NCBI RefSeq assembly: GCF_018861755.1
Contig: NZ_JAHLEF010000001.1
Span: 460,773-524,772, forward strand
DNA length: 64,000 nucleotides
From: Clostridium sp. CF012
GTDB taxonomy: Bacteria; Bacillota; Clostridia; Clostridiales; Clostridiaceae
Reading direction: 5' to 3'
Below are positions 45,450-55,231 of this stretch, piece by piece. The number at the start of each line of letters is the position of its first letter. Position 1 is the stretch's first letter. The notes under the pieces are model-generated. The model searched no databases. It saw only the letters and a list, made by a program, of their open reading frames with translations, and was not told where the DNA came from. The translations under genes and the position numbers were made by a program.

Positions 45450-45950
45450 CTATCTACATATTTTGAAATTACTCAATATTTCTTCTTCTCTTTTTCTCAT
45501 GATTTTTTTTTCTGCATCCTCCATGTGGTCATAGCCTAACAGATGTAAAATTGAATGTACTGTAAGATATGCACATTCTCGAGTAAATGAATGACCAAAT
45601 TCCTCACTTTGCTGGGATGCTTTTTCTAGTGATAATGCGACATCCCCCATCACTAGTCTTTTATCATTTAAATCACTTTGGTTAAATTTATAATTTAAAT
45701 ACTCATCTTTAAACACCTTCTTTTCTTGGTAATCCAGCATTGGAAAAGACAGCACGTCAGTTATTTCATCTATACCTCGATATTCTAAATTTATTTTTTT
45801 AATTTCTTCATTGTCAATTAATATAACGCTTACTTCATTTTCAATAAGAAGTTTCTCCTCTTTAAGGGTATATTCAATGACATCTTTTATAGCAGTTTCT
45901 AGTTCCTCAGTAACTGCTATCTTATTTTGCCTATTATCTATAAAAATCAT
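45450..45950 (-). CDS. ybeY: Endoribonuclease YbeY
   Basis: 166 residues. The zinc motif [11 protein letters not shown] near 131-141 (H-x3-H-x5-H) is intact, and [20 protein letters not shown] near 52-73 is the other conserved block. Matures the 3' end of 16S rRNA and takes part in ribosome quality control. The ATG overlaps the pgpH stop by 4 bases. Confidence 0.96.
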   Translation of the reverse strand: MIFIDNRQNKIAVTEELETAIKDVIEYTLKEEKLLIENEVSVILIDNEEIKKINLEYRGIDEITDVLSFPMLDYQEKKVFKDEYLNYKFNQSDLNDKRLVMGDVALSLEKASQQSEEFGHSFTRECAYLTVHSILHLLGYDHMEDAEKKIMRKREEEILSNFKICR

Positions 45951-48064
45951 ACTTGTTTTACTCCTTTATTATCTTTTTCCCATTTATCCATTGGGTACTC
46001 TATTCTCTCATGATATATTCCTGAAAGTACTTTTAAAAACGCCTTTCGTATTTTTTCTAAATCTTTCAGCGTTAAATCACAATTATCTAATTGTCCATCA
46101 TTAAGCCTGCCTTTTATTATGTTATTAACCATTTCCTCTATTTTATTTTTTGTAGGATTTGCTATTGATCTCACAGCTGCCTCCACTGCGTCAGACAGCA
46201 TTATAATTGCGGCTTCACGGCTCTCCGGATTTGGTCCCTGATACCTAAAATCCTCTTCCTTAATATCATCTGGAGTATCACTAGAATTTTTCATAGTTAC
46301 ATAGAAATACTTAACTAAAGTCGTACCATGATGCTGCCCAATAATATCTTGAATGGCCATAGGTATTTTATGTTCTTTTGCAAGATCTATTCCATCCTTT
46401 ACATGTGAAATTATTATAAGTGTACTTAGATTAGGAGTTATCTTATCATGAGGGTTATCATTTCCCAATTGATTTTCTTTGAAAAAATAAGGTCTCTTTA
46501 TCTTGCCAATATCATGATAATAGGATGAAACTCTCGCAAGTACAGGATTAGCGCCAACTACTTCTGCTGCCACCTCTGATAAGTTAGCTACAAGTACAGA
46601 ATGATGGTAAGTTCCTGGAGCTTCTAAAAGTAACCTTTTTAAAAGTGGGTGATTAGGGTTTGAAAGTTCCAAAAGCTTCACTGTAGTCACTATATCAAAA
46701 AGACTTTCAAAAAACGGCAAAAACCCAATAGTAAGTACTCCAGATATAATACTTGCAAGAGACACCATGCCCGCCTTTTTTAAAACATCAACTATACTAT
46801 TACTTAGTAAAAATCCCATAGAAAGATAAATCGCCAAGTTTATCATTGCAATATATATAGCTGAATATAATATATCGTTTCTTTGTTGCATCTTTTTTAA
46901 TAACATGACCCCAGTAATGGAATTTAGCACAGCTAATACCGTGATTTCAAAATTAAAATTAACAGCAACGCTAATTAAAATACAATTAAGAATATTCAAA
47001 CCTATAGATACTTCATCATCAATTAAAATGGCCATGAGCATAGGTATACATGCTAGGGGAATTACAAACAGTGAAATTATGCCTAGTATTCTAGCCAGTA
47101 ATATAGATATTATACTAAGAATATTAAGCATAATTAATTTTTTTATATCCTTGAATATTTCTGGTTGATACTTATATAAATAAAACCATTGAAGTAGAAT
47201 GACTAGGCATACAAGCCCTGCCAAACTTAAATATAAGGACCATTCAAATTTATTTGTATTATCTAGGAGTCCTAATGATTGTAGCAGTGCCTTTTGTTCA
47301 AAGGTTATTGGAGAACCTTCGGTTACAATGATTTGATCTTTCTTAATCATGATAGGTTTAACACTTTTTCTTGCTTCTTCTATTAACAAATTTGTTTTTT
47401 CTTTATCATAAATTGAATTAGGACGAACTTCAACATTTGCAATAGACATTCCAATTTCTCTTATATCCTTTGGAAAATTCGAGTTATTAAATGCTGTGGC
47501 AATCATACCCTTCGCCATTCTAATTTCGTCAGGTTTATTTTCATTTATTGTGGTTACCTCATAAAGGGTATTCATAGTCTCTTTAAGAAATTTTTCTAAT
47601 TCAACAGCTTTAGTAAGCTCTAGCCTTACTAAAATCTGATAATTCTCATAGGTAAAATCAGCAATTGGATTGCTTGCCTTGAGTGAAGCTATTTTTTCTT
47701 TTTCTGACAATACTTTTTCAGTGGCTGTTTCATTGTTTTTGGTGGTTGAATTGTTAGCATTTAACTTCACCACTGCAGCAAATAATTTACTTATATTTTC
47801 TATAGCTTTCTCATTTTCTGGAATTTTAATTGTTTTTTTTCCTACAAGATCTATAGCTTTAGTTATATTGCTTTCTGTAGCTACTTCATTTTCAACTTCT
47901 CTAGGAGCTTTTATATCTATTTTTGCAATATCCCCCACATTTACCGTATATTTTTTTGGAACTAAAGCTGTAACTAAAATTGAATACATAATAACTGCCG
48001 TAACTATAAAAATCAAGTACGGCTTTACTTTTTTAAGCGTCATAAGTTCTCTAATTTTTTTCAT
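45947..48064 (-). CDS. PgpH-type c-di-AMP phosphodiesterase (7TM-HD)
   Basis: 705 residues from [26 protein letters not shown] upstream; a start 25 codons earlier would overlap yqfD. One N-terminal helix, an extracellular domain to about 265, seven membrane helices from about 275 to 480, then a cytosolic HD domain with [20 protein letters not shown] then [10 protein letters not shown] near 500 and [14 protein letters not shown] near 540. In Listeria and Bacillus this protein degrades c-di-AMP. The usual phoH between yqfD and this gene is not here. Confidence 0.93.
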   Translation of the reverse strand: MKKIRELMTLKKVKPYLIFIVTAVIMYSILVTALVPKKYTVNVGDIAKIDIKAPREVENEVATESNITKAIDLVGKKTIKIPENEKAIENISKLFAAVVKLNANNSTTKNNETATEKVLSEKEKIASLKASNPIADFTYENYQILVRLELTKAVELEKFLKETMNTLYEVTTINENKPDEIRMAKGMIATAFNNSNFPKDIREIGMSIANVEVRPNSIYDKEKTNLLIEEARKSVKPIMIKKDQIIVTEGSPITFEQKALLQSLGLLDNTNKFEWSLYLSLAGLVCLVILLQWFYLYKYQPEIFKDIKKLIMLNILSIISILLARILGIISLFVIPLACIPMLMAILIDDEVSIGLNILNCILISVAVNFNFEITVLAVLNSITGVMLLKKMQQRNDILYSAIYIAMINLAIYLSMGFLLSNSIVDVLKKAGMVSLASIISGVLTIGFLPFFESLFDIVTTVKLLELSNPNHPLLKRLLLEAPGTYHHSVLVANLSEVAAEVVGANPVLARVSSYYHDIGKIKRPYFFKENQLGNDNPHDKITPNLSTLIIISHVKDGIDLAKEHKIPMAIQDIIGQHHGTTLVKYFYVTMKNSSDTPDDIKEEDFRYQGPNPESREAAIIMLSDAVEAAVRSIANPTKNKIEEMVNNIIKGRLNDGQLDNCDLTLKDLEKIRKAFLKVLSGIYHERIEYPMDKWEKDNKGVKQV

Positions 48065-48101
48065 GTTCCATCCCCCGCCTTTTCTTCGCAAGTATTCTAA
48101 T

Positions 48102-49223
48102 TTATTTTTCTTCAGAAACAACATTTTCTTCTGCGACAACCACTACTCTTATGGAGTACTTATCTTTCTCTTTTTTTACATCTTCAATTTTATCTATAAT
48201 CTTTACACTTTTATCTAAATTTCTCAAAATATTAGAGTATATTTCCTTTGTTACCTTAATTGGATCCACAAGTATATTTTTTTCCTGAACTTCATAATAG
48301 ATTTCTTTATATATAACCTTATTGTTACTTTCTATTTTATCATAATTACCATAGGGAATTAAGCTATTTTTGAGATAAATTTTTTTATTTGCAAGTTTAA
48401 TGTATAAATTACTTATACTGTTTCCTGTTTTAATCCTTGATGCATTATATAGTGGAACATCTTTAATCTCCTCGTAAAAAGTTTTTGCTATAACTTCTCC
48501 CTCTGCACGTACAGCGTATACGCTTCCTTCTTTACCTTGCTCTCCCCTAACTAATAACTCCCCCTTTTGTATGGGGTCTCCATTCTTAACCACCGCTGTA
48601 CCTTCCGTTGTAAATACTCTAACTACTATACCATCTTTATTAGCTATTAAATTACGCGGTGTTTCGTCTACAATTATAATAGGGGGTGATTGCCTCTCTA
48701 TTACATCAACTTTAAGCTTAACGCCTTCAATTCTAGCTTTTACCCACATTATTTCATCATTGCTTCTTAGAATTTTATTTTCAATGTCGTAGACATCTAT
48801 ATTTTTCTTTTTAATACCTTGTGTAACTCCAAACCCCTTAATTTGATTGCGTAATTCATATGGGCTTATATATCGTTCCGTAGTAATTTGTATATTCCAA
48901 ACAAATGTAGACAAATAATATATTATGCATGCAAATAAAATTACTCCGAGTAATAGGGCATACCTACTTCTTATTTTCATTAAAAAAAATGATAATCCAT
49001 TTCTTCCAATAATCACAATTTTAGTATTTGTTTTTTTTGCCACTTTGCTAATCTCAACATAATCGGATAATTTGACCTGAAGCACTAAAGTTGTTATATT
49101 AATCTTTCTTATATTTTTAGCAACAATACCATTTTCCCATAACAAATTTATAAATTTTTCCGGCATAAATGACTCAATTTCCATTGTAATAATCCCTTTT
49201 TTGTATTTTCTTAAATTATTCAT
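48102..49223 (-). CDS. yqfD: Sporulation protein YqfD (spore cortex/engulfment-associated)
   Basis: 373 residues from MNNLRKYKKGIITMEIE; this ATG overlaps the yqfC stop, and the GAAGG lies within yqfC, suggesting coupled translation. FINLLWENGIVAKNIRKIN near 23, one membrane helix near 83-103 (YALLLGVILFACIIYYLSTF), then an external domain with ITTERYISPYELRNQIKGFG. YqfD is a conserved mother-cell sporulation protein. Confidence 0.92.
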   Translation of the reverse strand: MNNLRKYKKGIITMEIESFMPEKFINLLWENGIVAKNIRKINITTLVLQVKLSDYVEISKVAKKTNTKIVIIGRNGLSFFLMKIRSRYALLLGVILFACIIYYLSTFVWNIQITTERYISPYELRNQIKGFGVTQGIKKKNIDVYDIENKILRSNDEIMWVKARIEGVKLKVDVIERQSPPIIIVDETPRNLIANKDGIVVRVFTTEGTAVVKNGDPIQKGELLVRGEQGKEGSVYAVRAEGEVIAKTFYEEIKDVPLYNASRIKTGNSISNLYIKLANKKIYLKNSLIPYGNYDKIESNNKVIYKEIYYEVQEKNILVDPIKVTKEIYSNILRNLDKSVKIIDKIEDVKKEKDKYSIRVVVVAEENVVSEEK

Positions 49224-49500
49224 GTCCTTCATACACAACAGATTTAAAGTTACCACTTAAAGTTATTGTGTTTCCCCCTATAAATAATATTTTAAAATTT
49301 TTCCCGTAAATAGAAATCTGACCCACGTTGGAATTTATTTTTATTTCTTCTTCTTCAAAAATTACTACCCCTTTATGGTTTTCAATATTTATTTCATTAT
49401 TAGCCAAAATAGTTATTTTTGGTAAATCTAATAGTATATCTCTTGGCAAATCTAACTTAGCCGCTATAGTTTCCTTTGTTCTAGAAAATTTATTTTCCAT
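49216..49500 (-). CDS. yqfC: Sporulation protein YqfC
   Basis: 94 residues, strand-rich, with LDLPRDILLDLPKITILANN at 16-35 and a repeated pattern of short beta turns (IENHKGVVIFEEEEIKINSN), the YabP/YqfC family fold. Conserved sigma-E-type sporulation gene always paired with yqfD. Preceded by GAGGTGGG. Confidence 0.92.
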   Translation of the reverse strand: MENKFSRTKETIAAKLDLPRDILLDLPKITILANNEINIENHKGVVIFEEEEIKINSNVGQISIYGKNFKILFIGGNTITLSGNFKSVVYEGHE

Positions 49501-49586
49501 ATACCCACCTCATAAAGTACTTCATATTAAATTTATGAAATAAAAACATAAGAAATTACAGTTTTTAAACTTTATAATCTTCAAAG

Positions 49587-49618
49587 CAAAAAAAGACCCA
49601 GCATAAGCTGAGTCTTTT
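49587..49618 (-). terminator. Terminator after the broken yqeY
   Basis: AAAAAGACCCAGC and GCTGAGTCTTTT pair over a 4-base loop; T run on both strands. It ends the rpsU transcript and separates it from yqfC. Confidence 0.85.
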
Positions 49619-49817
49619 ATTTATTTAAATATTGTTTTACTATTTCAAAAGCAAGCTTACCATCTGCTTTGCCCTTAACTTAAGGCAACTTGGCAAACAT
49701 AATTTTTCCACGTGTTCCATGCTATTAGTTCCCAATTCTACTACTGTTTCTCTGAATGTCTCTAAAATTTCTAATTTATTAACTGCTGAGGAAGGTATTC
49801 TAACAAAATTTTATTTA
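49617..49817 (-). pseudogene. yqeY: yqeY remnant (GatB/YqeY domain protein)
   Basis: In three frames on the minus strand one can follow the C-terminal half of YqeY: ILLEYLPQQL, then RETVVELGTNSMEHVEKL, then VKGKADGKLAFEIVKQYLNK and a stop. Intact YqeY is about 148 residues; about 65 are left, the N-terminal half is missing and at least two frameshifts separate the pieces. rpsU-yqeY is the normal order in Firmicutes, so this is the degraded native gene. Confidence 0.85.
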
Positions 49818-49845
49818 ATCTTGTTTGTTTCCATATTCAAAAATT

Positions 49846-50022
49846 CTATTTGAATTTTCTCTTTCTTGCAGCTTCTGATTTTAATTTCTTTTTAACACTT
49901 GGCTTTTCATAGTGCTCTCTTTTTCTTACTTCTCCGAGCACTCCACTTCTTGCGCATTTTTTCTTAAACCTTCTTAAAGCGTTCTCAATGGACTCGTCTG
50001 CTCCAACCTTAATTTCTGACAT
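49846..50022 (-). CDS. rpsU: 30S ribosomal protein S21
   Basis: 58 residues. [20 protein letters not shown] then [20 protein letters not shown], and a basic tail AARKRKFK, match bS21 exactly in length and pattern. Two ATGs follow GGAGGGATA; the second (50022) is the better spaced. Followed at 30 bases by the yqeY remnant. S21 helps base-pairing of the Shine-Dalgarno region. Confidence 0.97.
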   Translation of the reverse strand: MSEIKVGADESIENALRRFKKKCARSGVLGEVRKREHYEKPSVKKKLKSEAARKRKFK

Positions 50023-50252
50023 CATTATCCCTCCCTCCGCTAGCTCAATTCAATTTAAAAACAGCTAATGCGGGGCCTAAATAGCACATTTTTTATTATA
50101 CAACACAATTTTACATTATGTCAACATTTTCATTGCTATTTTTGTTATATATTGTGCATTTAAGCATAAAATATTAACATAAATTTAACATTTGAAAATT
50201 AATTATATGGGACGACTCGCATACTTATTTGTTATTTATTTAAATGTCCCTA

Positions 50253-50603
50253 TTAACCAGGTGGCCACTGAAGCATTCTGCCCCCCAATAAATGAAAATG
50301 CACATGTTGAACAGTTTGGCCCCCTTGCTGACCACAATTACTAACAATCCTATATCCACTTTCAGCAATACCTAAGGTTACCGCAATTTCCTTGGCAGCC
50401 ATAAATATATGGCCTACTAGTTCCGACGACTCTTGTTTTAAGCAGTTTAAGTCATCAATATGTTCTTTTGGAATAATTATAACATGTATAGGTGCCTGAG
50501 GACTTATGTCATTAAACACTATCACTTTATCATCTTCATAAAGCACTTCACAAGGTATCTGCTTTTTTATGATTTTACAAAATATACAGTCTTCTTTCTC
50601 CAC
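50253..50603 (-). CDS. HIT-family protein (HinT-like)
   Basis: 116 residues, GTG start after GGAGGTGATTAT. The catalytic motif HVHFHLLGGR near 98-107 has the H-x-H-x-H pattern, and CIFCKIIKKQIPCEVLYEDD at 6-25 holds the cysteine pair common in this group. Members hydrolyse purine nucleoside phosphoramidates. Usually next to mtaB/rpsU in clostridia, as here. Confidence 0.95.
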   Translation of the reverse strand: MEKEDCIFCKIIKKQIPCEVLYEDDKVIVFNDISPQAPIHVIIIPKEHIDDLNCLKQESSELVGHIFMAAKEIAVTLGIAESGYRIVSNCGQQGGQTVQHVHFHLLGGRMLQWPPG

Positions 50604-50715
50604 ATAATCACCTCCTACAATCCTACTTCTATAAACGTATAATACTACTATCTTATTAATATACTATTCAACATAAAGTTTTATTCTCCTGCTACATATA
50701 TTTATTTTTGCGTAA

Positions 50716-52026
50716 TTATTCAGTGTCTTGCACTTCTCCAAGTATATAATCGCCCATACCTTCTGTGAACTTAGTCATATGAAATTCACCGGATATATCT
50801 TTAGATGACTTTCCTACAACCTTTACATAGTTGTCAGTGTAGCCTTCATATTCATTTTCATTATTTTTAAATTTTTGCTCGTATAGTACATTCATGAATT
50901 TGCCGCTAAATGTATTTATATGTTTTTCTTCTAGCATATTGTTAAGTGTAATAAGCTTGTGGCTTCTCTCTTCTTTTACATTTCCATCAATCTGCTCTTT
51001 TATCTGCGCAGCCTTGGTACCTTTTCTTGGGCTGTATTTAAAAATATGCATTTTTGATAATTCTAATTCCTTTAAAAAATCATAGGTTTCATTAAATTCT
51101 TCCTGGGTTTCTCCAGGGAAACCTACAATTATATCTGTAGTTATAGATGCTCCCACTATATTTAATCTTAAGTTTTCTACCACGGCTTTATATTCCTGCG
51201 CGGTATACTGCCTATTCATTCTTTTAAGGGTCTTATCACATCCACTTTGAAGTGAAAGATGGAAATGAGGACATAGTTTCTTAAATGACATTATCTTATC
51301 GATAACACCCTCTGTAAAGAAGGTAGGATCTATTGAACCTATTCTTATTCTTTCTATTCCTGGAACCTTATCTACTTCTTCTAAAATCCTCACTAAATTC
51401 CATCCGCCTTCTAAATCTAATCCAAAGGATGCTATATGTATACCCGATAAAAGAATTTCTTTAAAGCCATTTCGGGCTAATTCATAAACCTCTGATATAA
51501 TTTTCTCAGGTAACTTACTACATACTGCTCCTCTTGCATAAGGTATTAAGCAATAAGAACAAAATCTATTGCAGCCGTCTTGAATTTTTACAAAAGCTCT
51601 AGTTCTATCTTGATATTCACTAATATTTAAATCCTCAAAAACCTTGTTTTTTAGAACATCGCTTACTTGTACTACCTGCTCCGACTCTTCGCGAGCTCTA
51701 TTCACCCAATAAACAATATCACCTTTATTTCGGCTACCTAAAACTACATCAACGCCCTCAATGCTGGCTACTTCCTCTGGGGCTATCTGTGCATAACACC
51801 CCACCACTGCAATAACAGCACTTTCATTAGCTCTTCTAGCGCGTCCTATCATCTGTCTTGATTTTTTATCACCCATATTTGTAACTGTACAAGTATTAAT
51901 AACATATACGTCAGAAAAATCATTAAACTCAGCCACTTCATATCCTTCGCGAATAAATTTTTCTACCATGGCTTCTGACTCGTACTTATTTACCCTGCAC
52001 CCTAATGTAGCGAAAGCAACTTTCAT
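50716..52026 (-). CDS. mtaB: tRNA t6A37 methylthiotransferase
   Basis: 436 residues. MTTase domain with C10 (TLGCRVNKYE), C46 (INTCTVTN), and C80 region (VVGCYAQ); radical SAM domain with CNRFCSYCLIPYARG near 150; C-terminal TRAM domain. Adds a methylthio group to t6A37 in ANN-decoding tRNAs using two 4Fe-4S clusters. Its ATG overlaps the rsmE stop (ATGA). Conserved in the dnaJ-prmA-rsmE-mtaB run. Confidence 0.95.
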   Translation of the reverse strand: MKVAFATLGCRVNKYESEAMVEKFIREGYEVAEFNDFSDVYVINTCTVTNMGDKKSRQMIGRARRANESAVIAVVGCYAQIAPEEVASIEGVDVVLGSRNKGDIVYWVNRAREESEQVVQVSDVLKNKVFEDLNISEYQDRTRAFVKIQDGCNRFCSYCLIPYARGAVCSKLPEKIISEVYELARNGFKEILLSGIHIASFGLDLEGGWNLVRILEEVDKVPGIERIRIGSIDPTFFTEGVIDKIMSFKKLCPHFHLSLQSGCDKTLKRMNRQYTAQEYKAVVENLRLNIVGASITTDIIVGFPGETQEEFNETYDFLKELELSKMHIFKYSPRKGTKAAQIKEQIDGNVKEERSHKLITLNNMLEEKHINTFSGKFMNVLYEQKFKNNENEYEGYTDNYVKVVGKSSKDISGEFHMTKFTEGMGDYILGEVQDTE

Positions 52027-52778
52027 TCTATAATTCCCCCTAAGTCTCCTAGTTCATACATTATCAAACTTAAACAGGTAAAACCTGCTGTCTCAGTTCT
52101 AAGTATTCTAGGTCCCAAAGTTACAATACTAGCTCCTATTTCTTTTAGTTTAAGTATTTCACACTCTTCAAATCCACCCTCTGGTCCTATGACAATAGCT
52201 ACTTTACTAATAGATTGTTTTTCTATGTTTTTCATCAATTTCTTTATGCCGTAGCCTTCTTCATTTTCATATGGAACCACCACTAAATCCATATGCATTA
52301 ACTCTTCTAACAAGTTATCAAATTCTATAGGCACATTAATTTGAGGTACCAAACTTCTTTTGCACTGCTTACAAGCCTCCAGTGCTATCCTATTCCATCT
52401 ATCTACCTTTTTGAATTCCGCAAGCTCAGTTTTAACTATTACTCGCTGCGAAATCATAGGTGTTATTGCTTTGACCCCTAGTTCTGTATTTTTTTGAACT
52501 ATTAAATCCATTTTTGTTGATTTAGGCATGCCTTGAAATAAGTATACTTCAATAGGACTTTCATTATTTATAGAGCTTTCTTCTAATAGATTTATAGTTA
52601 CCGACTTCTTATCTATTAAAGCAATTTCCCCAACATACTCAATGCCTTCCCAGTTGTTTACATTTACCTTGTCTCCAATTTTAAGCCTTAATACTTTATA
52701 TATATGTTTTACATCTTCGCCCTCAATAATAGCATTATTTTCTACTATATTAGCCTTTGACACAAAAAATTTATGCAT
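52023..52778 (-). CDS. rsmE: 16S rRNA (uracil1498-N3)-methyltransferase
   Basis: 251 residues. SPOUT-type: ending with the knotted SAM site VAIVIGPEGGFEECEILKLK near 192-212 and GPRILRTETAGFTCLSLIMY near 218-238. N-terminal PUA-like domain has AIIEGEDVKHIYKVLRLKIG. Methylates U1498 of 16S rRNA. A stable hairpin (52800-52831) precedes it. Confidence 0.95.
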   Translation of the reverse strand: MHKFFVSKANIVENNAIIEGEDVKHIYKVLRLKIGDKVNVNNWEGIEYVGEIALIDKKSVTINLLEESSINNESPIEVYLFQGMPKSTKMDLIVQKNTELGVKAITPMISQRVIVKTELAEFKKVDRWNRIALEACKQCKRSLVPQINVPIEFDNLLEELMHMDLVVVPYENEEGYGIKKLMKNIEKQSISKVAIVIGPEGGFEECEILKLKEIGASIVTLGPRILRTETAGFTCLSLIMYELGDLGGIIE

Positions 52779-52799
52779 TTTTTATTCTCTCCTCAACCA

Positions 52800-52831
52800 G
52801 GCATCTTTAACTTGTTATATTTAAAGATACC
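52800..52831. repeat. Hairpin between prmA and rsmE
   Basis: GGCATCTTTAA and TTAAAGATACC pair over about 10 bases with one wobble. No U-tract; probably an mRNA processing or stability element. Confidence 0.5.
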
Positions 52832-52847
52832 TTATATAGTTATTTGA

Positions 52848-53783
52848 CTACAACTTTGCAACTATACAAACCCATTCTCCCTCTATGTTTATCTCTTCAA
52901 TTTTAAAACCACACTGAGTTAACTTATTTATTACCTCATCTTTTTTACTTGTGATTATTCCCGAGGAAATAAAATACCCACCTTCTATTATAAAGGATTT
53001 AACTTGCTCAGTTAAGAAAATAATTATATCAGCCATTATATTAGCTATAACTATATTGGCCTTTCCTTTAACGACTTCCATTAAGTCTCCATATACTATC
53101 TCAATGTTATTTAAATCATTGTAGCTAACATTCAGCGAAGCGGAATCTACTGCTACTGGGTCCAAATCAACCCCTATGGTTTTTTTCGCCCCAAGCTTAG
53201 CTGCAGCGATAGACAATATGCCCGACCCTGTTCCTATATCAAAAACAACTGATTGTTCGTTTACGTGCCTCTCAAGCGCTTTTATGCACATTCTAGTAGT
53301 TTCATGAGTACCAGTTCCAAATGCCATACCCGGGTCAAGCTCTACAATTATTTCACCAGGCTTTTTATCGTATTTTTCCCATATAGGTTTTATAACAATC
53401 TTTTCTCCTACCTTTATTGGTTTATAATACTGTTTCCAATTATTTTCCCAATCCTGTTCCTTTACCTTCACTTTCGTAACCGTTCCTAAACCCTTATCTA
53501 ATCCAAACTCAGGCAATTTATTTACCCCTGTTTTAATTTCTTCAAAGTAGCTTTCAAATTTCTCATCTTCTTTATAGTATCCCTTAACTACAACCCCACT
53601 ATTTGTGTCTATAATAGTTTCATCAAAATAGTCCCAATCCGTAGTATGATCTCGCCTAAAAATCATATCTAGTGGATCCAAAATAGAAACACCTTTTACA
53701 CCAGTATTATATAGCATGGCTGAAACTGCCTCAACTGCCTCACTGCTTGTTATTATAGTTACTTCAATCCAATCTTTATTCAT
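52848..53783 (-). CDS. prmA: Ribosomal protein L11 methyltransferase
   Basis: 311 residues. N-terminal substrate domain, then SAM domain with [20 protein letters not shown] near 176-195, [20 protein letters not shown] near 148-167 and [11 protein letters not shown] near 241. Trimethylates L11. Starts ATG after AAGGAGAAT; own short upstream gap after the dnaJ terminator, so it may have its own promoter. Confidence 0.95.
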   Translation of the reverse strand: MNKDWIEVTIITSSEAVEAVSAMLYNTGVKGVSILDPLDMIFRRDHTTDWDYFDETIIDTNSGVVVKGYYKEDEKFESYFEEIKTGVNKLPEFGLDKGLGTVTKVKVKEQDWENNWKQYYKPIKVGEKIVIKPIWEKYDKKPGEIIVELDPGMAFGTGTHETTRMCIKALERHVNEQSVVFDIGTGSGILSIAAAKLGAKKTIGVDLDPVAVDSASLNVSYNDLNNIEIVYGDLMEVVKGKANIVIANIMADIIIFLTEQVKSFIIEGGYFISSGIITSKKDEVINKLTQCGFKIEEINIEGEWVCIVAKL

Positions 53784-53870
53784 AATTATTCTCCTTGCTT
53801 CTCCCTAAGGGTAGATATCATTTTTATCTATATAAGTGTATCATTTTTGATATTTTAACACAATATTATA

Positions 53871-53906
53871 ATAAAAAACTCCGTTTTATATAACGAAGTT
53901 TTTTAT
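53871..53906 (-). terminator. dnaJ terminator
   Basis: AAAAAACTCCGTT and AACGAAGTTTTTT pair over a short loop, with a T6 tail on the minus strand, 7 bases after the dnaJ stop. Partial read-through into prmA is likely. Confidence 0.85.
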
Positions 53907-53912
53907 TATTAA

Positions 53913-55031
53913 TTATTTACCTAATATTTTATCCACAAAAGACTTTTTACCATCTTCACTAAACTCTATACTCTCACCACTAGCTTCCATATAGAGTTTT
54001 AAGGCTGCCTTTTGTTTATCATTCAAGGATTTTGGTACATCAACAATGACTTTTACGTATTCATCGCCTCTTCCATGTCCGTTAACTCTAGGTATACCCT
54101 TTCCCTTAAGTCTAAATACAGTTCCAGATTGTGTGCCTGCTGGAACTTTATACTTAACGTCTCCATCCACAGTTGGAACTTTAATTTCAGTTCCAATAGA
54201 TGCATATCCAAAACTTATATGTGATTCTATATGAATATCAATTCCATTTCTCTTAAAGGTTTTATGAGGAGTTACTCTGATATTTATATATAAGTCTCCT
54301 GATGGGCCACCTTTTTCTCCTGGTTCTCCTTGCCCTCTTAGAGGCATAACATTTCCAGTGTCAACTCCACCTGGAACATTAATCTTAATTTTTCTGTTTT
54401 TTCTCTCTTTTCCAGAGCCATGACAAGTCTTACATGGTTCAGAAATTATTTGACCACGCCCTCCGCACTTATCACAAGTGCTCATGCTAGCAAAGCTTCC
54501 AAAAGCAGTGTTTCTTTGAACTTTTATCTGCCCATTTCCACCACATTTGTCACAGGTTTTAGCAGAAGTACCAGCTTTAGCACCACTACCACCGCAATCA
54601 TTACATTTTTCATTTTTGGTAACAGATATCTCTTTTTCAACACCAAAAACAGACTCCTCAAAGCTTAAATTTAAATTGTATTCTAAATCCGCACCTTTTT
54701 TGGGTCCATTTTGATTTCTTGAAGAGAAACCTCCTCCAAATATGTCTCCAAATATATCTCCAAAACCACCAAAGCCTGAAAAATCAGAGCCAGCATCAAA
54801 GCCTGCTCCAGCATCCGCTGAACCATATTGATCATATCTTGCTTTTTTATCTGAATCAGATAAAACTTGATATGCCTCATTTGCTTCCTTAAATTTGTCT
54901 TCTGCTGCTTTATTGTCTGGGTTCCTATCTGGATGATATTTTAATGCAGCCTTTTTAAAGGCTTTCTTAATTTCTTCTTCACTAGCACCTCTTTCAATGC
55001 CTAGGGTCTCATAATAATCTTTTTTTGCCAT
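53913..55031 (-). CDS. dnaJ: Chaperone DnaJ
   Basis: 372 residues. J domain with H33-P34-D35 ([10 protein letters not shown]), G/F-rich stretch 72-105, four CxxCxGxG zinc repeats between about 140 and 210, then the substrate-binding C-terminus ([20 protein letters not shown]). Stimulates DnaK ATPase and delivers clients. Under HrcA/CIRCE control as part of hrcA-grpE-dnaK-dnaJ. Confidence 0.97.
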   Translation of the reverse strand: MAKKDYYETLGIERGASEEEIKKAFKKAALKYHPDRNPDNKAAEDKFKEANEAYQVLSDSDKKARYDQYGSADAGAGFDAGSDFSGFGGFGDIFGDIFGGGFSSRNQNGPKKGADLEYNLNLSFEESVFGVEKEISVTKNEKCNDCGGSGAKAGTSAKTCDKCGGNGQIKVQRNTAFGSFASMSTCDKCGGRGQIISEPCKTCHGSGKERKNRKIKINVPGGVDTGNVMPLRGQGEPGEKGGPSGDLYINIRVTPHKTFKRNGIDIHIESHISFGYASIGTEIKVPTVDGDVKYKVPAGTQSGTVFRLKGKGIPRVNGHGRGDEYVKVIVDVPKSLNDKQKAALKLYMEASGESIEFSEDGKKSFVDKILGK

Positions 55032-55169
55032 GCTGTTTTTACACCACCTAAAATATATATGCTTTATTATATAAAATATTGATTAAAATAAATAATTCAA
55101 TGGCATCTATTTCTATGCCAACAATGCTATTATATAGTTTTTCTACTATTATTGATATAATTTACTTTA

Positions 55170-55214
55170 AATAAATTAAGGGAAGGGTAATTACCCCACC
55201 CTTAATTTAATGGT
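55170..55214 (-). terminator. Hairpin after dnaK
   Basis: TAAATTAAGGGTGGGGT and ACCCTTCCCTTAATTTA pair with two mismatches over AATT, 18 bases after the dnaK stop. Short T tail; likely a partial terminator or mRNA stabiliser between dnaK and dnaJ. Confidence 0.7.
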
Positions 55215-55231
55215 TTCACTAAATATTTAGC

